Assembly (NCBI GenBank): GCA_949987705.1
Contig: OX465282.1
Coordinates: forward strand, 248,001 to 312,000
From: Thereva unica
Lineage: Eukaryota; Arthropoda; Insecta; Diptera; Therevidae
DNA length: 64,000 nucleotides
Direction of reading: 5' to 3'
Each line of letters begins with the position of its first letter. Positions within the stretch are counted from its first letter, which is position 1. This document shows, in pieces, positions 54,240 through 64,000 of this stretch. Both the position numbers and the translations under genes were made by a program. Below the pieces are notes generated by a model. The model was given only the letters and a program-made list of their open reading frames with translations, was not told the origin of the DNA and did not search any database.

Positions 54240-55150
54240 GTTTTTTATTAAGTTTTATTGATTTGTTTCTGTTATCATAGGGATAATAATTTGTTAATTA
54301 TTCGAAGCTCCTATTGTTAGGCTATCCATATTTATTTCCCCGTTATTTGATATAAAGACGCGCTGAATATCATTGTTATCTAATGTCAAATCTTTATTTA
54401 ACCAGCCATTTTGCGTTAATCAAACATAAATTCTAACCAGCAATTGGAACGAAAACAAAATTCCGTACGATATATAAAACATATTTCACGTAAGCATATT
54501 CCCCATTGTGGTGAAATTCATTGGAGCAAATCCAAGCAAACCGCCTCTGGTGTCGAATATCGAATTTAACTCAAGTTCGAAACCATATAGAAAACGATAG
54601 TGTGTGGTGAACATAGCTGCTTAATCTCGGCTGTCGTGAATGAATTTTCTTCTCGGTTGGTGTTGGTTGCTCTCTGCTGTTGTCGGGAAGGGCAGAGATT
54701 TTTTTCGGGGCGAGACCCTCCTCACAATAGAGAAATTCGTAATTGAATAATAAATAAAAACGATTAGCAAATCGAAATAAGCACAGCATTGATAGTAGTG
54801 AAAAGAAATTTAATTGAAAAACGACCAACATCGAAGTATAAATCGCCCTTTTCTTCTTTTTTTGTGAAAAACTAGAAATGCCACCAAACAACTACATCTA
54901 TAAATAGTTGACATTTTCTCCAGCGCTGATGTTTTTATATACGAGAACGAATTGAAGTGAGAATGTGTGCGTTCGTGTTAGAAGAAAATTTTCCTTCGGG
55001 CTTAGAGGGAAAATTTCTCATCTTTTATCAGTTTAATTAACTCCATAATTGCTAAAGTGTTAAAAGAAAAGGCAAATCACAAGTGAATATCAAACGCTTA
55101 TATACAAATTGTTTTGGAAATATTTAACAAAGAAGCAGAAAAGCTGTGAA
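54240..55150 (+). other. Intergenic DNA and probable 5'UTR of the RhoGAP gene
   Basis: Unique-looking sequence with no transposon motif. The minus-strand open stretch 54891-54571 is not supported by any domain. The last ~200-300 bp before 55151 are A-rich and likely 5'UTR. No promoter element is assignable. Confidence 0.4.
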
Positions 55151-55590
55151 ATGGCCAGCTGGGCACAGCGAGTGCATCGTCGTGCAGCTGATCTTGGTAG
55201 TGTTGTAACATCTTGTGGGCATCCAGGTCCTGGTCCATATCCATATCGTCTTGAAAAGGTCAAATTTGGAGTACCATTGGATGAAGTATGCAAAACTGAT
55301 ATTCCTGGACCATTGATAGTATTAATATTGAAGCTGAACAAGGAGGCTCCGCAGCGTCGTGATGTATTTAGGGCGCCTGGACATCAGGGCGCTATGAAGA
55401 AATTAATACATTTCCTTCAAGCTGGAAGATTAGTTAATGTTGATAACTATTCAGTTCATACTATAGCAAGTGTTCTTAAGAAATTTCTACGAAAAATACC
55501 AAATGGCATTTTTGGGCGAGATGGTGAGGCGCAGCTATTCGCTATTGTAGAGCTTGAAAACGAGTTGGAGCAACAGGAGAGAATACACAG
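55151..55590 (+). CDS. Rho GTPase-activating protein, first coding exon (partial gene)
   Basis: Encodes 146 residues plus two bases (MASWAQRVHRRAADLGSVVT...). Residues about 38-146 are the first half of a RhoGAP domain: VKFGVPLDEVC at 38-47, the arginine-finger loop DVFRAPGHQG with Arg74, then SVHTIASVLKKFLRKIPNGI (101-120), matching the 'VA..LK.FLR.LP..L' helix of the fold. RhoGAPs speed GTP hydrolysis by Rho/Rac/Cdc42 at the membrane or cytoskeleton. The second half (catalytic Lys/Asn helices) must lie in exons beyond the window. Donor CACAG|GTGAAT at 55591, phase 2. Which paralogue this is cannot be fixed. The upstream in-frame sequence to 55109 lacks an ATG, so Met at 55151 is the likely start. 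Confidence 0.85.
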
Positions 55591-56128
55591 GTGAATGATT
55601 GATTGATTTTTAGTCCCTTTTTTAGCTTTCGCATAATGTGAATAACCGATATTACATGTAATTGCATTCATCGTGAGTGTAGTTTCAATCAAACTGTTTT
55701 CGGGTCGTGCTTACCTAAATAGAGTATATTAATAGTTTACGATCCTGTTTCAGAAATAAACTTGTTATACTATTTTTAAAATGAAACCATATTGGGTTAA
55801 TTGGGGGCTGCTATAAAGTTTGCTTAATTTATTTAGTGTGTAGAAATTTATAATAAACATCACATATTTAATGGCAGGCCAAGAACAGGTGACTCTACTT
55901 ACTAAAAGCATAAAAATATTCAAGAAGATTCTGTGCATTTAAATTATTGTTGCAGTTTAACTTCTTATGTTAACTGATTCACCATAAGATTGTATTTATT
56001 TTGAAATTATGTATCTCTTTGGTGAGGTATTCTTCTTCTTGAATGGCTCTATAACCGTTCCTGGCCTCTCCCAACCAATATGTCGCTCACTGCAAAAATG
56101 GTGCAACTCCACACTTCAAAACACTAGA

Positions 56129-56280
56129 GGTTGACCCGCATTGGAGCCGCGTTTCGCCACATTCCACGCTAAAAAACCAAAGCATCTCCGGTAGTGCACT
56201 ATAATTGCACTTATAGTCTGGAGCCTCTCCACTTCCACAGCGAAAGATATGATAAAATGCGGCTCCAAAGCAAATCAACC
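56129..56280. repeat. 152-bp fold-back repeat
   Basis: Left GGTTGACCCGCATTGGAGCC and the inverse of the right, GGTTGATTTGCTTTGGAGCC, form imperfect arms (16 of 20 bases match), with further pairing inside (GGAGCC inverses; CACTATAATTGCACTTATAG). Confidence 0.55.
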
Positions 56281-56619
56281 TTCACTCTCATAGGAACCTC
56301 GGAACTCTCTGGCACGCTGCACGCCTTTACAAAGAGCAGCTCCACGGATTCTACCCTTCACTCATTGGTTTCAACCATAGAAAAGTCACTCGAAGTCAAA
56401 GAATATATATAAGTAGCCTTCGTTGACATTGACTGGCCTTGGCGAAGCTGAGCATCGAGGCGTTTGGAATGATCGAATCCTCTAGAATGAAAACGCAGGA
56501 GAACGAATTAGGAAAGCGAACATAGTGCTTTTCGCCTGCAAAAAATCCATAGGGAAGAAATAGGGTTTCTCCCCACAGCGATTGTCCGTCCAATGCTCCT
56601 ATACGGGGTGTTAGTGTCC

Positions 56620-57190
56620 AACCATGAATAAGTCCACTGTGCTAAACAAACTACAGAAAGTGCAAAGATGTGCGGAGTTATGCATAATAGGCGCTCCACA
56701 TCTACAGATGCCCTAAAGTTATGTTATTCTTCCCTCCTTTGAACCTTGTGGAAAGGGAAAACGCGACTATCGCAGCCCTTAGAATAAAAGAATCTGGATC
56801 TTGGATCGGAATCAGGGGAGGGCACTTTAAGGTGCTGGACTTTGTCAACATTCCCACGAAGTCCCTTTCAGACTACCCGGTCACTGCAGTGTATATCAAG
56901 TGGAGGTTTTAGCCATACATGAGGCTGTTCTGCAAATCAACCTGCAAGGCGACAGGAACCGAACTGTCTACATCTTCTCAGATAGACGGCTCTGCGCTCT
57001 GGCACTAACAACTCCAGAACTATCTCTGAATGCCGCAGATTTTTAACAAGATGACTCAGCAGTTCAGTGGTTTAGCGAAGAAACGATACTTTAACGTGGG
57101 TTTAAGTGGAATGATTATGGCATCACAATGGACCTATCCCTTTGGCCTAAGTTTCACCAGCACTAAGCCTTATCTAACCTAACCTAACCT
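56620..57190 (+). mobile_element. LOA-like element, ORF2 piece and 3' TTAGG-type tail
   Basis: The + strand reads STVLNKLQKVQRCAELCIIG, then VERENATIAALRIKESGSWI, the region between RT and RNase H in RNase H-bearing elements. The 3' end has GGCATCACAATGGACC and CTAACCTAACCTAACCT at 57174-57190, as in the copy at 16400-18170. Frameshifts throughout. Confidence 0.6.
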
Positions 57191-57879
57191 GACCTCGTAG
57201 GACAGTTACCAGTAGGTACCGCTAGGAGGTTATGATCGCACTTCCATCAGCCCGAAATAGTTGCGGCATCCTGTATGTTATTCCCCCTATTCCGGTGATC
57301 GCTAATCACCTGGTGAGGTGTTATTAAGTCCAAAAGGTGTGGTCCTTCCCCCTTTCTATCTTCCATAAATGGTATTTAAGAGCCCACAGTCCGGTAATCA
57401 ACACAAGTGTCCACAACTGGGCCCAGAATACGATAATCGAGCCAATAAGTGTCCTGACTTATTTCCTACTGTGCCCCGCGTTAAGAGATGGCATAGGAAG
57501 GAACTGCTTAGAGTAGTTTAATCAAAGTGCAATAGGCAACGACCATCTTAAGCGGGTGCTCCAATAGCCGGTTTCGGACCGATGCTCTTCTGGGAAACCT
57601 TTGCCTTTCTCTGTCTCTTTGAACTTCTTTGAACTTCGAAATGTTCAAGTTTCTGGTGGACGCCCTACAACATCACTTCCAACTTTCTCCACATATCCTC
57701 CGACCTCATGATCTGTTTCTTGGCCGTTGTTTCCACCACAGACCTGTGCTCCACAAACCTGCGACATTTAAAGACGATATGCTTAGCGTCTTCTTTATCA
57801 TCTGGACATTCTGTGCTGGATCTCAGTCGGTCGGCTACATACAATTCGGTTAGGGTCGAAGTTTACATGCAACAATTGC

Positions 57880-58075
57880 TATTAAGGTCGGTTTACATGC
57901 AACGATCTGCTTGTGCAAGCTGGCTGTGCAAGTCAATGGGTGCAAATAATTGCACAAGGCTAACTTTTTGGCTTGCGCAAACCAAAAAGTTGCACTCATA
58001 CGCAATAATTCACTTATGCAAATTGACTTGCGCAAGCCAGTTCGCACAAACAAATCGATGCGTGTAAACCAACCT
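57880..58075. mobile_element. ~195-bp fold-back MITE with partly duplicated left end
   Basis: The left AAGGTCGGTTTACATGCAAC and the inverse of the right, AAGGTTGGTTTACACGCATC, agree at 17 of 20 bases; the arms extend for about 40 bp. Just outside, 57852-57880 repeats the left end (AGGGTCGAAGTTTACATGCA), suggesting a nested or rearranged copy. Confidence 0.65.
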
Positions 58076-59429
58076 TTCAAACAAGTTTCAAATACTCAAA
58101 TCTATCACATGTGAATCACAAGTGTTAGCTTAACTTTCAATATGAAATTCCTATACTATACTTTAAATTTCTACATGAGTATATTCTTTTAGCATTTCGT
58201 ATGCTACAACCAACAGCAACTGCAGCATAATTTCAGTTAAAAAAAGAAGCAACTCGCATGTAAAAACATTTCCAGCCACACGATTTTACTTCAATTATGA
58301 TTTCCGTAGAATCATTTAAGGTAGTTCTGTGGCAATCTAAAATTTATTAAAATTGCAGCAATGCTCGCTGAAATATGGCATTTCTACGATAATCGTGATA
58401 AACATTTTCTCTCCAGGTATTACAATATACAAAAGCAACAGTTGATAGCGTGATAACAATGAAAAGGGAACGTTTAAGATATCGTGCTAAAAGAGAACTA
58501 TCTATTAATATTAACCACAGTCGGTCAGATTAAATCGCAACAAAGAATAATATTTATAGGAAAAAAACAGAAATGATAAAGTGTAAACATCCACTAACTC
58601 AATATATAACTGACAGCAGCCATGCGATCTGGATTTCAGTTTTTTTGAGGGCGTTGGTTAGGACTAGAGACATTAAACTAAACTATCAAGTCGTTTCCAG
58701 CTTGTCGCTCGATATCTTTATTATATTTATGATATGGCGAACAATTTTGATTATTTATTCTTAACACATTTACAAAAAGAAGGTGTTGTTAGTTTTTTAC
58801 AATGGTATTCATATAGCTAGTGCTTAATTTATTTGTTTTTTGAACAATTACATATGTATGTATTAAGGGGGAAATGTTTTTTCAAACGAGAAATCTATGT
58901 TACAAAATATTTGTCAGGAAAATTATGACTAATACCGGAAATATATTATTTTTCATTGATTAATAAATAGTCTATAAGTACTTGGAGGAGATGGAGCTTT
59001 TTAGATAAATTTATATAGATTAAGGAATCCAATTAAAATTTTGTGGGAACTGATTCATCAATAGTCTCGAAGAAATAAACATGATGCATCATCACACAAA
59101 ATCGTAAATAAATAGTAGACTCGTTTTCTAGTTATATCTTGAGCATAAAAGAATACATGAATCAAATCAGTTGTAATTTGTACATAAAAGAATATAATGA
59201 ATAAATTACATAAATATCGCAGTTTAAATTTAATTTTTAAATCATGTGTTAAGAAGCTGCTCCAATTGAAATGGGTATAATTGTCATGTCATCGATCCAC
59301 CTATTTCTTGGTCGCCCTACACTTCTTTTTTAAATACGGGGACAGCAACCCAAATGGTGGGCATCGCGACCATACATACTCTACTAAAGAAAAAGACCGT
59401 TGGCCTTCCGGACAAAAGCAAGAAGGTGT

Positions 59430-59650
59430 TTAATTAAAGACGGTCCGATCTGAAGCTCTCTGATAATGGTTCTTCTTCTAACCCAGATAAGAGCAGGACG
59501 TTTACAGAGAACAGGAATGGATGTCTCTTCACCTTCCATCTATAGACGCCGTTCTGTTTTTTGAGACAATCATATGTTATGGAGGTGGTACCGCAGCCCC
59601 ATATTGCCAGTCAGATATCCCACCAACAGCTAAGGCCCTAAGGCGTGTGC
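59430..59650 (-). mobile_element. RNase H-type non-LTR C-terminal fragment
   Basis: Homologous at DNA level to 52090-52280 (for example CTCTGATAA..., GTACCGCAG, GCCAGTCAGATAT, CCACCAACAGC). Same family as the element at 51660-52830, short and dead. Confidence 0.5.
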
Positions 59651-60170
59651 ACGCTCCCGCCACAGGCATGAAAATCTAAAAATTTGTTCGCTAAAGGTAG
59701 GCACGCTCCCGCCACAGGGGTGAAAATCTAAAAATTCCCGCTACGGGTATTCTCATTGGCATGGACCATTCCAAAAGTGAACGTTGTTTTACCAGGCAGT
59801 CCCCCAGCTAACTACTAATCACGTTCAATGCTGCTTGACCTACGCTATCGAATGAGAACCGTTCTACTGAGTATGCTATTGGCAACCTTTATGGTCACCG
59901 TTTTCTTCTTACTATACAATATACAGCATACCTGTGGCGGGAGTGTGAATGCTAGGAGCAGGCTAGTTTTATTCCAGAGTAAAAATGAAACTCGCCCGCA
60001 CCTAGCATGCAGCAGGAGCACGTTTAAAAACCTTACTATGATTAACCATGGTTAACTATGGTAAACTTTTTTTGTCGTTCATAAACTCCGTGGTTAACTG
60101 CAACATAACCACGAGCATAACTTTTTGGCGTTAAAAGACTCCCGTGGTTAACCATTCGGGGCCTTAGTAG
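59633..60170. repeat. Fold-back region with tandem 52-bp repeat
   Basis: GCACGCTCCCGCCACAGG occurs twice in direct order (from about 59652 and 59703) with TGAAAATCTAAAAATT after each, and its inverse CCTGTGGCGGGAGTGTG is at about 59931. The outer ends CTAAGGCCC and GGGGCCTTAG are inverted. A perfect 14-bp palindrome TTAACCATGGTTAA is at 60042-60055. Confidence 0.45.
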
Positions 60171-60249
60171 TCTAGGGAGTAAGGCACCTGGCTACCATCC
60201 CAGGATCCTTCGCCTTATCCACTTTCCCCACCTACATAACTTTCTTCCT

Positions 60250-60580
60250 TTCTTCTTCCCTCTTTACATACATGGATCTGGTGAGTCTAGTCGGGTTGCT
60301 CTAGATATCTCCAACGAATTTGATAGAGTTTGGCACTCAGTCCTACTAGCTAAACTCAAAGCTATTGGAGACGACTCGCTTCTACGGAAGTGGATTGAAA
60401 ATATCCTTTCCCGCCGTTCAATCAAGGTAGTATTGGATGGCATCAAATCAGAATCTCACCCCATCTCTGACGGGGTCCTCCAGGCGTCAATTTTATCACC
60501 TGCTCTATTTCTTATATTTATAAATGACCTCCTTTCAATCCCTTCTAACCCATTTCTCGGGAGCATATTTAGCGATAGTT
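60250..60580 (+). mobile_element. Jockey/CR1-like RT fragment
   Basis: The + strand reads VALDISNEFDRVWHSVLLAK, then SRRSIKVVLDGIKSESHPIS and LSPALFLIFINDLLSIPSNP, the palm of the same RT as at 16050-16200 and 35520-35600. It ends before the catalytic FADD box. A frame break is present near 60480. Confidence 0.75.
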
Positions 60581-62329
60581 AAGAAGAAGAAGAAAAATAA
60601 AAACAACTCTTACTCTCAACACTCTCTCGTCCTTCACGCTTCCAAAACGAAGTACTGTCCTAACTCGAACCACTAGTTCTTCCGTACTAACAGAACTAAC
60701 GACTAACCCTTCTCTTAATATCCTAAGGTAGGATTAAACGAGGATCTACCTTTAAATGATCATATTTCTCAATCGTTAAACAACAATTCCTCCTTCTTCT
60801 TTAAACTCCTTTCATCCCTCATGGGACATAGGGCGGAAACAGTTGCCCTACAGCGGACTCTGTTTTGCGCGACAGCTCTCAGCTCCGACCAGGATCTCCC
60901 AGTTGTTGCGGCTTCTGCTAGTACCTTGGATTTCATGAGATTACTTCAACCTGCTGCCAGGCTTAAATAATATTCGTTTCGCCTCCCGGGGCGTAATTTT
61001 TTTCGCAACGCCAGGCTGGCCCAACCCACGGACCTCTCCTCGCATAACCTTCCGTCTAAGTACTCATTTTTAAATATACATATTTCTGAATTCCTTCAAA
61101 TGCAAAGTTCATTATCACTGCCTTCAGCACTGATCAGGCTTTTTCTATCTTACATATGTTCCGTTTTCTTTCCTCGACTTACTAGATATAGAGCCCTCGC
61201 CATAAAAGAAGGGAAATGAACGTTCATATGGAATTGTGGTTGAGAATATAAATGAGACAGTGTGTTTTTAAACAGAGTTTCGTTGCTCGATTGTAGAGAT
61301 TTGAGACTGGAACTGCGCATGGAAACAGCGATTTTGAGATTCCCCTCTTTTATGGTGAGGGCTCTACCGGACTTTGCATCATGGCATGAATGAAATAATG
61401 GCATGGTAAGACAACGAATTTCCTGAGCTTAGAGATTCACATTTAAAAAACAGAGGCCGTTGCATAGGACAATTATTTATGTAACACCATAAATGGAGAA
61501 AAGATGAATGGCCAACGAAACCTACAAAACAGTAGTTAATATAAACGAATACATCATAATAACTATTGGCAAACTTAATAGAGAATATCAAAGAACTGCA
61601 CTAATAAAAAACCTGATTTATTCAATTTAAAAAAAAAAATCTCCATTATCGTCTAAATTTAGGGAGAATTTGCTTTATTTGTGTGTGTGAAAATCTCAAT
61701 GTTGTTTTTGCAATTTTGTATTATGAATTACCATTCGTCAATTTGTTGAGTAAAAACCTACGTGAAAAGTTCATCAACTTCTAAATATTTTTTGGCTAAA
61801 GTTCAAAATTGTCATATGTTGAACACGTGCTGTCTTTTGAAAATGCCAAGCTTCATTTACTTAGCTTTTTCCGATTTTTTGTTTTATTTTTTCATATTTG
61901 TGGACTATGTATTTTCTTTTATATGAAAATAAATTTTACGGCAAAGATTCAGAATTTTTATCTAACATCGTGTCTATTTTTCTGCTCAGACAGAGAGTTA
62001 GAGGAGAACGAGTGTGATTTTTAGTCGCCACAGTGTCTGTTCTTGGTGAATCTCCCCAATGCTGTTATGCATTTGATAGGAAATTGGGCCAAGGTAGTAT
62101 TTTTAGGTTTTATTAATCCACAGCATAAATTTTGAATGAGAAATGAATTCTATATTGGTGCTAATGTGTCAACGATAACAATAATATTCAATTTTTTTTT
62201 GATGCATTACTTTACATTTGATGAATACATTGTTGATTGAAATATTCCTTTCTTATTTGCTCCAAAGTTTGACTTTTTGGTTGTGCAGTGTAATTCACAT
62301 ATATTTACAAAGTTTGGACCGAGTACTTA

Positions 62330-63828
62330 GGGGTCGTCCATAAATAACGTGAGGCGATTTTTGCTATTTTTCGACCCCCCTCCTCCCTTGATGAGATTTC
62401 GTGAGATTTGGCTCGACACCCTCCTTCTCCGCCCTAATCTCACGTGAGATTTTTCAGATTTTAAAAAATCTCTATTATTTAAATAAAAATACGTATTTAC
62501 GGTCGTAACCGCTAGCGTTAATTATACTTAGATAACTAATAATTCGAGCTCCTACTTGCCCTCCTCTATTCCACTCGCTTTTTCCGCTTATAGTAGACAC
62601 AACTACCAAATCGTGAGCGTACTCAACAAGAATTTCATTACGCTAAAATTCGACGAGACCCCTTCCTGTCGTTATATATTCTAATGGTTTCGCGGGTCCG
62701 AATCGTCGAGTCATGCGTTTGGCTTTCCGGTGGCAATCGAGAAGTTGCTATGCTACTTTCTAGCGTTCGCATAAATTTTTTTGTGTAGAATTTAGCCATA
62801 TTTTAAGGCAGCCTTTCACACACAGGTCGACTGCAGGCCGTGGCCTGAAAGTTTTCGCCACACCTTCCCGGCCGCCAGCTGGATGGTGCCTGCAGTCCAA
62901 GAAAATTGAAAAAATCTTTATATGAGTGGACAGTTGTCTTCAGATTGTGCCTGAAGATCTGGGGTGGTAGCACGTAAGTTATTTCAATCGACCACTTCAT
63001 ACAAACAATCTTGAAACACTTGTATGAAGAGGTCGACTGAAACAACTTACGTGCTACCATCCCAGAACTTCTATTCAGTCTCTAGCTACGAATTTACCGC
63101 ACGAATTCCCGCCGTATGAAGTCGGACCTGAAAGCAAGGCGCGAAAACAATTAACACTCTCATTCGCGCTTATTCGCGGGTGTTCACGGCGTGAGTCTGG
63201 AGCCGCCTAAGGCACACACATATTAGCGCAAAGGCGGTGATGGCGTTATTATATTTTTCCACGCCGCTTGTCCATTTTATTAGCAAATAAGGTGGTCTGT
63301 GTATTTTAAAGGTTTTTCCAGTCACCAATCAGTTTGTGCCTTTAAAGTTTTCGTTGAGGCCATGCACTTGTATTAACAACCTGCTATGCTAAACTGTCAT
63401 CTTCGCCTGTGTGTCTGTAGGGAATCATGGAATCATGACGGTACCTGCACGCCACGGCCTGTCAGGCGGGTACCTGAAGTCCTCAACCCAGTCAGACTGA
63501 ATATTGTATTGGAGTGAAGTCCTCAGTACCACCTCAGTCATCCACGGCCTGTTTGGTGGATACCTGAAGTCCTGATCCCTCAATCAAACTACGTATTGTG
63601 TGGCCTTCATCGGGCCGTGACCTGGCCTGCCGGCGGCCTGTAAGTGATTGCGGGTTTTTAGTGGAGAAACATGTTTTACTTAATTTAACCCAGTTTTCTA
63701 GCAATTTTACATTGTTTCTTGAAGAAAAGAAAAATTACGTGATATTTGCCTCGCCCCCGTGAGATTTGGTGAGATTCGGCTCGACCCCCTCCCTTCCTAA
63801 ATGCCTCACGTAATTAATGGACGACCCC
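62330..63828. mobile_element. Complete 1499-bp Harbinger-like TIR element (copy C)
   Basis: The left end GGGGTCGTCCATAAATAACG and the inverse of the right end, GGGGTCGTCCATTAATTACG, agree at 18 of 20 bases, and both continue with TGAGGC. TTA borders both sides (62327-62329 and 63829-63831). A second inverted zone lies just inside (GTGAGATT..GGCTCGAC near 62410 and GTGAGATTCGGCTCGAC near 63768). The interior has no intact transposase, so it is non-autonomous. Two partial copies lie in the MYND intron. A 101-bp fold-back element sits inside at 62962-63062. Confidence 0.85.
62962..63062. mobile_element. 101-bp fold-back MITE nested in copy C (GGTGGTAGCAC family)
   Basis: The left arm GGGTGGTAGCACGTAAGTTA is mirrored by the right arm, and pairing extends to CATACAA, about 45 bp per arm. 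The flanks are CTG (62959-62961) and CAG (63063-63065); copy A has a single CTG at this place. Second family member at 12609-12699. Confidence 0.8.
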
Positions 63829-63831
63829 TTA

Positions 63832-64000
63832 ACCATGTTTCCTAATTACCTGATAACATTGATTTACAAATGACGGTGATAAAACCAATTTTAAATTTGC
63901 AGCAATTATATCTCGCACATCGGGCAATTGTCTGATAGAACAAGGGTTCTCAATTAAAAGTATCTTTCTCTATTTAAAAGAAAAACAAATACGCAACAAA
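63832..64000. other. Window end, AT-rich, nothing assignable
   Basis: Sequence to the right of the complete TIR element; no exon or repeat recognised. Confidence 0.4.

Larger units (their letters stand above)
55591..64000 (+). other. First intron of the RhoGAP gene (at least 8.4 kb)
   Basis: No continuation of the RhoGAP domain was found to the window's end, so the next exon lies further right. The content is mostly mobile DNA, listed separately. 55600-56020, 58080-59270 and 61120-62320 are AT-rich with nothing assignable. Confidence 0.55.

Noticed and set aside
54571..54891. 106-codon minus-strand ORF upstream of the RhoGAP exon
   Set aside because: Lacks any domain and lies in the likely 5' flank/UTR of a + strand gene; Phe/Ser/Leu-rich composition typical of chance frames.
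1..64000. CRISPR array, prophage, operon or other prokaryotic system
   Set aside because: No regularly spaced direct repeats, no ribosome-binding-site-led ORF clusters; spliced genes and eukaryotic retroelements dominate.

Overview
This window looks like insect nuclear DNA, most probably from a fly (Diptera) with a large, transposon-rich genome. The evidence is an AT-rich background, very short GT-AG introns (52-66 bp) beside very long repeat-filled ones, a Gln/His-rich coding exon built from mixed CAA/CAG/CAT codons, and remnants of RTE-like, Jockey/CR1-like and RNase H-bearing (I/LOA-like) non-LTR retrotransposons with hAT, PIF/Harbinger-like and Tc1/mariner-like DNA elements. No bacterial features, CRISPR array or RNA gene could be supported. 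Species assignment is inference.

Host genes, all on the + strand: (1) 1-490, the 3' terminal coding exon of a Gln/His-rich protein entering from the left, followed by an AT-rich 3'UTR. (2) 19767-50413, an eight-exon gene whose junctions I could join in frame into a 1171-residue protein: acidic N-terminus, predicted coiled coil, basic motif, and a MYND zinc finger at the extreme C-terminus. Its first intron is 21.25 kb and full of decayed transposons; introns 3 and 7 are 2.8 kb; the others are 52-66 bp. (3) 53812-54177, a compact two-exon gene for a 99-residue basic protein of the UPF0390 / Leydig cell tumour 10 kDa-like family. (4) 55151-55590, the first coding exon of a Rho GTPase-activating protein with its arginine finger; the rest lies beyond the window, so its first intron exceeds 8.4 kb.

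Everything else is mobile DNA. Left gene-free block (0.5-19.7 kb): a reverse-strand RTE-like element, fold-back MITEs, a reverse-strand hAT transposase relic, Jockey/CR1-like copies and an internally deleted LOA-like element. The 21-kb intron holds RTE-like, Jockey/CR1-like and LOA-like pieces, two copies of a Harbinger-like element, and mariner-like and other MITEs. The right end (51.7-64 kb) has reverse-strand RTE-like and RNase H-bearing remnants, several fold-back elements, and a complete 1.5-kb TIR element with a TTA target duplication.

I found no single new biological system. The most unusual structures are these: two different fold-back elements inserted at exactly the same nucleotide in two copies of the Harbinger-like element; a ~97-bp-arm snapback palindrome in the 3' region of a Jockey/CR1-like copy; compound fold-back arrays; and retroelement tails ending in TTAGG-type repeats. 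All family calls come from motif recognition by eye, not from database searches.
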